Source of the DNA: Amphritea opalescens
Lineage (GTDB): Bacteria; Pseudomonadota; Gammaproteobacteria; Pseudomonadales; Balneatricaceae
Assembly: GCF_003957515.1 (NCBI RefSeq)
Contig: NZ_RQXW01000016.1
Location: 24,494-88,493 of the forward strand
Direction of reading: 5' to 3'
Length of the DNA stretch: 64,000 nt
In this document: piece after piece, positions 57,912-64,000 of the stretch
Position numbering within the stretch: the first letter of the stretch is position 1
Layout: every line of letters starts with the position of its first letter
Translations under genes and position numbers: made by a program
The notes under the pieces: generated by a model
Database searches by the model: none
The model's input: the letters and a program-made list of their open reading frames with translations, nothing else
What the model was told of the DNA's origin: nothing

Positions 57912-60224
57912 TTAAGCTTTCCACTGTTGTGCCAGTTCGAGAGTATCCGCCATCACCTGCTGGAGTGTTTCGAGGAATAAAGGCGGTGCGATCTCACCGT
58001 TTTCAGCCAGTTCCTCAAGCTGTCGGAGTAGATGACTTGCATGGGTAAAACCGATGGTGTCGCAAGCCCCCGCGAGCTTATGTGCTTGCTGAGAAATCTC
58101 ATAGTCGTCCACCGCTTGTAGACTTTGTTGCAGTGTCGGCCAGAGATCACAATGGACTTTGCAATAGCCCTGCATCAGGGTGGCGAGCTTTTCCGGTCCG
58201 AGCATCTGCTGGTGAACCTGAATAACTGCCTGATCGAGTAACGGTTGTGTCTCTGTCGGTGTTGGCGCGACGGTAATCTGTTGCCCGCCTGAAATCGCAT
58301 CGAGTAGTTGCTTTTTGCGAACAGGTTTAGCGATGACACTACTGATACCTGCTTCAAGATAACGGTGGATATCTTCTGGCCTGACGCTGGCGGTTAGGGC
58401 GATGATGCGGGTATGGTAATTAATACAGTCGGGATCGTTATTGAGTCGGCCACTGACTTCCAGACCGCTGAGTCCCGGTAGGTGCATATCCATGAGGATA
58501 AGATCAAAATGTTGACTCCGGCCAAGCTCTAGGGCTTTGATACCATCGCTGACGATCGTGACCTGATGGGGAGTGTCTGCCAATAATCCCAGTACGACCT
58601 GTTGATTGATATGGACATCTTCAACCAATAGGATGTGTAGCCCCGAGTTGTCTTGCCATACGGGTTGGGTTATCGCGGCTGAGGTTGTCGGCGTTGCGAT
58701 CGGCAGATCTAATTCAAACCAAAAGGTACTGCCCGTGCCGACGTTACTGGAGACGCCAATCTCCCCGCCGAGATGTTCTGCCAGTTCCTTACAGATGGCC
58801 AAGCCTAAACCGGTTCCCCCAAAGCGACGGGTAATGGTTTCATCGGCTTGGGTGAAACGGTCAAAAATATGTTGTTGTAGTTCGGGTTCAATCCCAATAC
58901 CTGAATCGCGAATACTGAATTTGATGCGTTGCTGGTCCGCGTCCTGAGACACTAATTCAGCGCTCAGGATGACATCGCCCTGGTCGGTAAACTTGATGGC
59001 ATTGCTGAGTAGGTTGGTGATGATCTGTCGTAGGCTGCTCTCTTCGGTATAAAACTGCTCGGCAATCTCATGGCAGTATTTTAACTGCAGGTTGAGTTGT
59101 TTACGGTCCGCCTCAGGGGTTAGCAAGGCGGTTAGGTTATGCAGTAAGTGTTTGAGGGAAAAGCGAGACGGGCTGATGCTGTAAGCCCCTTCAACTAAGC
59201 GGCCATATTCGAGGATATTATTAAAGGTTTCCAGCAGTGCATTCGTGGCATCGTAGAGGACCTGTATATGTTGCTGCTGACTCGGGTTGAGGGCGGAGCT
59301 TTCTAACAGTTGAATCATCCCCAACATGCCGTTCATGGGCGTGCGGATTTCATGGCTCATGGTTGAAAGGAAACGGGATTTTGCATTACTGGCTTCTTCG
59401 GCCGCCTCTTTCGCTTGCAGTAGGCTCGCGGTGCGTCGTTCAACCATCGTTTGCAGTTGATCTCGGTTGTAGCGTAGTTCTCGCTGTTCTTGCTCTCGGT
59501 GATCAATCTCTTGACGAATAGATTGGCGCATCTCATTCAGGGCGGTGACTAGCTGATCTAATTCATCACTGCTGCTAGGCGGTTGCCGGTCCAGGGTGAG
59601 GCTGTGCTCTAGTTGTCCGGCACCGATATCTCGGCTGTAGTTGGCCATCGCTTCCAAGTGACGGGTGATCTGCCGATGAAAGATGATCAAGATGACCAGT
59701 ACAATCAGGATGACCAAGAGGGTCTGGGTAAGCAGAATGCTAAAACCTCGGCTCCAGATCCCTTGGTAGACGGCTCTTAGATCAAAGCTAACTTCTAACT
59801 GTCCAAGTTTACGCTGTTGTTCCGGCGTCCGGTGAATAAGATCAAAGCTTTGAGTTTGCAACGGGCTGTCGGACAAGAGCTCGGCTTCCCCTTCGCTGAT
59901 AGACTCACCGGTATCGGTATTTTTAAGGACTAAGTAGCTGACATCGGGGAGGTTATGTATCCCTTTGAGTTGCAGTGCGATTTGCGCATGATCCACATCC
60001 CAGAGACTTTTCGCCAGACTGGCAAGATAACTACTGCGAATCAACTGTACCTGTTGATCAATGGCGCGAAACTCACGGCGATAATCGAGGGTCAGCTGTA
60101 GGGCGGTGGAAAAGAGGATGAATAAAAAGCTGAAGCTACAGACATATAACATAATGCGGTATCCCAGTGGGTGTTGACTGGAATAGCGGGTTATTTTCGG
60201 TATCAGCCCTTTAGGCTGGATCAT
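57912..60224 (-). CDS. Tripartite hybrid sensor histidine kinase
   Basis: A 770-residue inner-membrane kinase. Two membrane segments (about 22-45 and 165-190) frame a periplasmic sensor of about 120 residues. A HAMP-like region and coiled coil follow, then the His box with His291 ([10 protein letters not shown]), an ATP-binding domain ([19 protein letters not shown]), a receiver with Asp579 ([10 protein letters not shown]) and an HPt domain with His715 ([10 protein letters not shown]). This layout matches TorS/ArcB-type phosphorelays. Its start overlaps the binding-protein stop by 4 bases, so the operon is coupled with the regulator at 61012. Confidence 0.92.
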   Translation of the reverse strand: MIQPKGLIPKITRYSSQHPLGYRIMLYVCSFSFLFILFSTALQLTLDYRREFRAIDQQVQLIRSSYLASLAKSLWDVDHAQIALQLKGIHNLPDVSYLVLKNTDTGESISEGEAELLSDSPLQTQSFDLIHRTPEQQRKLGQLEVSFDLRAVYQGIWSRGFSILLTQTLLVILIVLVILIIFHRQITRHLEAMANYSRDIGAGQLEHSLTLDRQPPSSSDELDQLVTALNEMRQSIRQEIDHREQEQRELRYNRDQLQTMVERRTASLLQAKEAAEEASNAKSRFLSTMSHEIRTPMNGMLGMIQLLESSALNPSQQQHIQVLYDATNALLETFNNILEYGRLVEGAYSISPSRFSLKHLLHNLTALLTPEADRKQLNLQLKYCHEIAEQFYTEESSLRQIITNLLSNAIKFTDQGDVILSAELVSQDADQQRIKFSIRDSGIGIEPELQQHIFDRFTQADETITRRFGGTGLGLAICKELAEHLGGEIGVSSNVGTGSTFWFELDLPIATPTTSAAITQPVWQDNSGLHILLVEDVHINQQVVLGLLADTPHQVTIVSDGIKALELGRSQHFDLILMDMHLPGLSGLEVSGRLNNDPDCINYHTRIIALTASVRPEDIHRYLEAGISSVIAKPVRKKQLLDAISGGQQITVAPTPTETQPLLDQAVIQVHQQMLGPEKLATLMQGYCKVHCDLWPTLQQSLQAVDDYEISQQAHKLAGACDTIGFTHASHLLRQLEELAENGEIAPPLFLETLQQVMADTLELAQQWKA

Positions 60225-61015
60225 TGATCGGGCTCCGTGGCTATTTGGTCGAGATATTGCAGGCTATATTGATCGGTTAATCGTTTGATGGTGCCATTTC
60301 GATGCAGCTCTTTTAACCGGTCGTTGATAAAGGGTAGGTGCTTTTGCAAACCACTGTTTTTACCGACTGCCAGAAAGTAGAGCTCGGTGCTAACTTTTTC
60401 TTCCAGCGGCATGATCAGCTCATGAAAACCCATTTTTCGACTTTGTAGGCGGCCACTGAGTAAACCGATCGGCATAAAATCGATTCGTTGGTGGGCGAGC
60501 TTGTCAAAGTTCTGCCGATTACGGGATACGTATTCAATACGGGTGTTATCCAGTAGAAACTGATCCAGGTCCTCGCCAAAACTATCACCGAGAAGTAAGC
60601 CGGTCACCTTCCCCCGTAAGTCATCGAGGCTGGTATATACGATTGGGTTTTGGCGGTTAACAAACAGGGTGATGGGGTCGGCAATCACGGGTACACGGCT
60701 AAACCAGAGATAGGCGTCTCGGCTAGGAATATGATAGGCGGCGACCACGATATCGGCATTACCCTGTTGCACTTCCAGTAGGCAGCGTTTCCAGTTATAG
60801 CCTGCTCTTAGCTCCACCCGATAACCCAGTTCGGCAAAGAGTTGTTGGGTTACCGCGGGGGCGAGCCCCATCAGTTGTTTATCGTTGATCCAAGAGACTG
60901 GTGGATAAAAAGGGTGGCCGCAGGCTTTTAGGGTGCGGCTATGACTGTTGGAGGGTAATAGCACTAATAGCGCGCTGAATAGCACGCTCAGTAATATCGG
61001 CCCAGGCTGCATCAT
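60221..61015 (-). CDS. Periplasmic solute-binding protein (SBP_bac_3-like), sensory partner
   Basis: A 264-residue exported protein with a signal peptide ending near SHS ([16 protein letters not shown] follows). The fold is that of polar amino-acid receptors ([42 protein letters not shown]). No transporter genes adjoin; instead it sits between a response regulator and a hybrid kinase with 4-base overlaps on both sides. It therefore probably detects the signal and docks to the kinase sensor, by analogy with TorT, though TorT belongs to another receptor class. Confidence 0.85.
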   Translation of the reverse strand: MMQPGPILLSVLFSALLVLLPSNSHSRTLKACGHPFYPPVSWINDKQLMGLAPAVTQQLFAELGYRVELRAGYNWKRCLLEVQQGNADIVVAAYHIPSRDAYLWFSRVPVIADPITLFVNRQNPIVYTSLDDLRGKVTGLLLGDSFGEDLDQFLLDNTRIEYVSRNRQNFDKLAHQRIDFMPIGLLSGRLQSRKMGFHELIMPLEEKVSTELYFLAVGKNSGLQKHLPFINDRLKELHRNGTIKRLTDQYSLQYLDQIATEPDQ

Positions 61016-61740
61016 GACATGTCGACAGGCTTGGGCGTGAAGAGGTAGCCGGTACCGTGCACCGTTAGTATCGTTCTGGGATTAGCGGGATCATCATTGA
61101 GTTTGCGTCGCAGCCGACCAATGAGCACATCAACGGTGCGATCACTGGGAATCCATTCACGGTTGCGGATCTGTTCCAATATCTGTACCCGGCTCATCAC
61201 TTTACCAGCGTTGACCATCAGCGTGTTGAGCAGTTGAAACTCGCCTTCGGTCAGCTGAGTTGTTTGTTGTTGCTCATCAATCAGTTGACGTCGGTCGAGG
61301 TTCAACTTCCAGCGATCGAAACTTTTAAAGCTATGGGGGAGGGAGTCGGTGGGTTTCTGATCAGTACAGTGGCGCACCCGACGTACCAGGTTTTTCGTGC
61401 GGGCAAGGATTTCACGGGGGTTGAAGGGTTTGGTGACATACTCATCGGCGCCGCACTCTAAACCGATTAGACGGTCGACCTCATCCTGCCGGCCCGTGAC
61501 TAGGATAATACCGACTTCGGTACTGACTCTGAGTTCACGGGTGAGGGTGAGACCATCCTTGCCAGGTAGACGGATATCTAACAGCAGGACGTCGATCGCT
61601 TCGCTGCGAAGAATCGCTTCAGCCTGTTCGGCCGTGTCTGCGGTAAACACATTGTAGCCTTCTTCTTCGAAATAACTTCTCAGGCAGTGCCGGGTTAGCT
61701 CTTCATCGTCGACTACAAGAATGCGGGCATCTGTGCTCAT
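61012..61740 (-). CDS. OmpR-family response regulator, TorR-like
   Basis: A 242-residue regulator. The receiver domain (1-120) has acidic Asp11-Asp12, phosphoryl-acceptor Asp55 (LLLDIRLPGKDG) and the lysine of VTKPFN. The C-terminal winged helix (about 145-235) has LTEGEFQLLNTLMVNAGKVMSRVQIL and RRKLNDD. It is the first gene of the three-gene sensory operon. The targets are unknown; the nearest genes are TRAP operon 2 and the GbdR-like regulator. Confidence 0.92.
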   Translation of the reverse strand: MSTDARILVVDDEELTRHCLRSYFEEEGYNVFTADTAEQAEAILRSEAIDVLLLDIRLPGKDGLTLTRELRVSTEVGIILVTGRQDEVDRLIGLECGADEYVTKPFNPREILARTKNLVRRVRHCTDQKPTDSLPHSFKSFDRWKLNLDRRQLIDEQQQTTQLTEGEFQLLNTLMVNAGKVMSRVQILEQIRNREWIPSDRTVDVLIGRLRRKLNDDPANPRTILTVHGTGYLFTPKPVDMS

Positions 61741-62263
61741 AAAAGCGTATTTTCCTCAGCACCGGTATATGGGTAATACCTCTGTGCCTGATTGTTTTTA
61801 TAATCTCTCGGGTAAAGATGAACTCGTGTCCTGAAAGTAGTGCTTTTTAGGGTGTGTTGGCAAGCCTGTTTACATATTGTTTACAAGGTTTTACATGTTT
61901 AGATGTTTTAAGCGGTGTAAATGAGTCCAGAGAGGCGGGTTGTGGCAGGATCAAGGAGTTAGAACTATGGGTTTCGCATTATGGGTGAATTAGCGTCGTT
62001 TGTTAGACTGCCTGATTAGCGCGATCCTTAGCGACACCTATTTACAGTGGACTGCAGTGGATAAAGTGTTCTCATTCCCCGCGATTGATGGTAAAAATGA
62101 GCTTAGGCCGATATAAGAGAACTGATGTCTTTTGGGGTCGTATTTTACGACTGGCTTTTACGATCAGGTATGCCGTCTTTTCGGCTTGGCTGTTTCAAAT
62201 GACTTGCCCCATGAATAACCTCGTTAACAACTTTATACAACTGATGTAGGTGCGTGTCTCCTT
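61741..62263. promoter_or_regulatory. Divergent intergenic region, sensory operon and GbdR-like gene
   Basis: 523 bases without a supported gene. The perfect dyad GTCGTA-TTT-TACGAC at 62137-62151 and a direct repeat of CAGTGGA near 62045-62061 are the visible signals; either may be an operator. Direct tests would be needed to link them to a regulator. Confidence 0.5.
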
Positions 62264-63385
62264 ATGATCGATGAAGTGAACGGTAGCCAGTCCCGTGCTA
62301 TCGGTTTTCTGCTATTAGATAATTTCACCATGATCTCGTTGGCGTCGGCGGTCGAAGCGCTGCGGATGGCGAACCAGCTGAGTGGTGAAAAGCTGTACTA
62401 TTGGTATACCTTAACGATGGATGGCCAGCCGGTCAGTGCCAGTGACGGTATTACGATCACGCCCGATGCGAGTGTTACCCAGTGCCCAGCGCTGGATACG
62501 GTGATTGTCGCGGGGGGGTTAAATGTCCCTCGGGCTTATACCCAGCGACATATCAACTGGTTGCAGGCGATGGAACGTCAGGGCAGTAAATTAGGGGCTA
62601 TCTGCACTGGTAGTTATCTACTCGCCGATGCTGGATTACTGGACGGTTATGAATGTAGCACCCATTGGGAATATCTGGCGGCGCTGCAAGAAGCCTTTCC
62701 AAGAGTGAAGTGTTCTAATCGTTTGTTCAGTTTTGATCGTGGTCGCATGACCTGCACCGGCGGCACCGTGCCGCTGGATATGATGCTCAAAATGATCAAA
62801 TTGGAACATGGTTATCCATTATCAACGGCTATCTCCGAGATGTTTATCTGTGATCGTGTCCGTGATGAGAGCGATCAGCAAAAGGTGCCGTTACAGCATG
62901 TGTTGGGGACGACACAACCCAAGCTGTTGGAGCTCGTTGCCTTGATGGAAGCGAATATTGAAGAAGTGATTGAGATGGATGAGCTGGCCGGTTACGTTAA
63001 TCTATCCCGACGACAGATGGAGCGGCTATTCCAGAAATATCTCGAATGTTCTCCCTCCCGTTATTATCTGCGCTTAAGACTGCTTCGCGCGAGACAGCTG
63101 TTGAAGCAAAGTACCATGTCGATTATCGATATCGCTGCGGCCTGTGGTTTTGTCTCTAGCCCCCACTTTAGCAAGTGTTATCGCGAGCAGATGGGGATTC
63201 CGCCCCGCGATGAACGTACCGCCGTGCGACAGAGTGAACAATCGAGCGTTGAAGCGGTTGAGAGAATCAAGCCTATAGGTCAAAAACCAGAAGTGCCTAG
63301 CGTGAGGAAGACCTTCTCTGCTGCTAGGACTGAATCGACCTTTGGCTCCGTCGATCTCAGCGGTAAAAAGAAGGATGAGACATAA
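62264..63385 (+). CDS. gbdR: GbdR-like AraC family regulator of betaine catabolism
   Basis: A 373-residue regulator with an amidotransferase-fold sensor (about 10-200; GFLLLDNFTMISLASAVEALRMAN, GAICTGSYLLADAGLLDG) and an AraC domain (about 215-330; MDELAGYVNLSRRQMERLFQKYLECSPSRYYLRLR). Length and N-terminal sequence match GbdR, which activates glycine betaine, dimethylglycine and sarcosine genes in Pseudomonas. The last 50 residues are low-complexity and look disordered. It is about 10 kb from the sarcosine operon it may control. The two other GlxA-type proteins here differ more in the sensor domain. Confidence 0.8.
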   Translation: MIDEVNGSQSRAIGFLLLDNFTMISLASAVEALRMANQLSGEKLYYWYTLTMDGQPVSASDGITITPDASVTQCPALDTVIVAGGLNVPRAYTQRHINWLQAMERQGSKLGAICTGSYLLADAGLLDGYECSTHWEYLAALQEAFPRVKCSNRLFSFDRGRMTCTGGTVPLDMMLKMIKLEHGYPLSTAISEMFICDRVRDESDQQKVPLQHVLGTTQPKLLELVALMEANIEEVIEMDELAGYVNLSRRQMERLFQKYLECSPSRYYLRLRLLRARQLLKQSTMSIIDIAAACGFVSSPHFSKCYREQMGIPPRDERTAVRQSEQSSVEAVERIKPIGQKPEVPSVRKTFSAARTESTFGSVDLSGKKKDET

Positions 63386-63501
63386 GGGCTTTACTTAGAT
63401 CCTGTCTTCAAACTCGTACTTAAACTCTTTGTTAGCCGCTTTAATGAAGCGGGTTATCTCGGTGAGTCAATGAAACTTAGGGCCGATTCTCCATCACAGG
63501 A

Positions 63502-63656
63502 GATGGGTTTGGATTTAAGGTTGTTTCCATTGGTGCGGTTCGTTCCTCACCGGGCACCCTACGCGGTGTTTGGCAGATATTGCATCTGTAGGGTGCTTGG
63601 TGAGCATTGCGAACCGCACCAGTGTTAAATCCGAATCCATCGCCCCTAGAAGGGGC
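63502..63656. repeat. Long palindromic element beside an IS110 relic
   Basis: Three nested arm pairs face each other: GATGGGTTTGGATTTAA with TTAAATCCGAATCCATC; TGGTGCGGTTCG with CGAACCGCACCA; and CTCACC-GGCACCCTAC with GTAGGGTGC-GGTGAG. A tight hairpin, GCCCCT-AGA-AGGGGC, adjoins at 63642. The whole could fold into one stem of about 140 bases. It resembles REP-like or MITE-like DNA; ORFs drawn through it are not real genes. Confidence 0.75.
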
Positions 63657-63731
63657 TCCCACACAGGACAGCGACCATAAGTCCGATTTCTCGTAGATAC
63701 CATCTCTCACCACCGGGTTCAAACTGTTTTT

Positions 63732-64000
63732 TTAAGCCGTTTGAACCTGGAATTCACTTTGATTCTTAACCACGCCAAAACATACCTGGACCAGCTTTCT
63801 CATGGCCGCTCCCAAAGCGGACATTTTCGTTTTACCCGCCGCAAGCAAGCGTTCATATTGTCTTCGGATATCGGGATTATGCTGTTTGGCTGTTACCGCC
63901 GCCATATAGAGCTTGGCTCTAAGATGTGAGGGGCCAGTTTTGCTCAAAGCGGTATAGCCCTTAATCTTGCCTGACTCCTTCAGCTTCGGAATGAGTCCCA
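63732..64000 (-). mobile_element. IS110-family transposase, C-terminal part (5' end outside window)
   Basis: The minus-strand frame is open to the window end and reads GLIPKLKESGKIKGYTALSK, then KTGPSHLRAKLYMAAVTAKQHNP and SALGAAMRKLVQVCFGV before a TAA at 63732. This is the conserved C-terminal Transposase_20 region of IS110/IS116/IS902 elements, which carries a key serine in the GPSHLR-type block. About 89 residues are visible; whether the element is complete beyond base 64000 cannot be known. IS110 elements lack terminal inverted repeats, so no boundary can be drawn on the left. Confidence 0.8.

Larger units (their letters stand above)
57564..57963. repeat. Diverged tandem duplication of a gene junction, period 226 bases
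   Basis: The tail of dctM, a terminator and the 3' end of the kinase gene occur twice. Copy 1 starts at 57564 (GGAGATGTTCTTTGG) and copy 2 at 57790 (GGAAATGCTCTTTGG). Both continue through ATGAGAGCAAAACAAAAAGC, a CTAAG/CTTAG hairpin and AGTCAGTG, and into matching CCGCCATCA blocks. The middle copy of the kinase end and the second dctM end are decayed relics. Confidence 0.85.

Noticed and set aside
60221..61015. Binding protein as part of an ABC importer
   Set aside because: No permease or ATPase gene adjoins, and it overlaps regulator and kinase genes on either side.
63477..63722. Overlapping ORFs of 62 and 81 residues on the minus strand
   Set aside because: They run through a long palindrome and mirror its symmetry rather than coding constraint.
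1..64000. CRISPR arrays, rRNA or tRNA genes
   Set aside because: No regularly spaced repeats and no rRNA or tRNA-like segments were seen in any intergenic gap.

Overview
The window looks like chromosome of a marine gammaproteobacterium, probably of the Oceanospirillales type. That placement is inferred from gene content (TRAP transporters, choline and betaine catabolism, betBA-choXWV order, sarcosine oxidase cluster) and from moderate GC; no rRNA gene or other phylogenetic marker is present. Almost all genes serve import or oxidation of amines, methylated amines and amino acids.

Region 1 (1-17460) carries two sets of quinohemoprotein amine dehydrogenase (QHNDH) genes. Set 1 (1-6201) begins inside a radical SAM maturase and continues with the gamma and beta subunits, then the export ABC transporter, leader protease and flavin monooxygenase used for cofactor formation. 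Set 2 (9152-13748) holds alpha subunit, radical SAM maturase, gamma and beta, but no second transporter, protease or monooxygenase. A divergent aldehyde dehydrogenase, an outer-membrane porin and a sigma-54 activator surround set 2. Both divergent promoters in the 632-base gap between aldehyde dehydrogenase and alpha subunit match the sigma-54 consensus. A NADAR-domain gene lies between the two sets.

Region 2 (17535-21379) is mixed housekeeping: a YiiM-like MOSC protein, YceH, a small conserved protein, a phospholipase A2-like lipoprotein, BetI and a TorF/Gcw_chp-type envelope protein.

Region 3 (21541-31322) is choline uptake and oxidation: betB-betA-choX-choW-choV on the minus strand, a GlxA-type AraC regulator and a LysR regulator. 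BetI-like operators lie before both betI and betB.

Region 4 (31526-43224) has a Tat-linked two-gene GMC dehydrogenase, a glyoxalase-like protein, a ribbon-helix-helix protein, then a three-gene catabolic operon of unknown substrate (DapA-like lyase, aldehyde dehydrogenase, DAO-family flavoenzyme), a TRAP transporter and AzlCD.

Region 5 (43711-52945) is the sarcosine-to-pyruvate route: glyA, soxBDAG, purU, L-serine dehydratase. Sarcosine is demethylated to glycine plus methylene-THF; GlyA joins these to serine; serine dehydratase gives pyruvate; PurU recovers THF from formyl-THF.

Region 6 (53108-63385) has a second GlxA-type regulator divergent from a second TRAP transporter, a three-gene sensory operon (OmpR-type regulator, periplasmic binding protein, tripartite histidine kinase) and a GbdR-like regulator. 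The junction between TRAP and kinase is a diverged tandem duplication. The window ends in a long palindromic repeat beside the 3' part of an IS110-family transposase. I found no rRNA, tRNA or CRISPR array.
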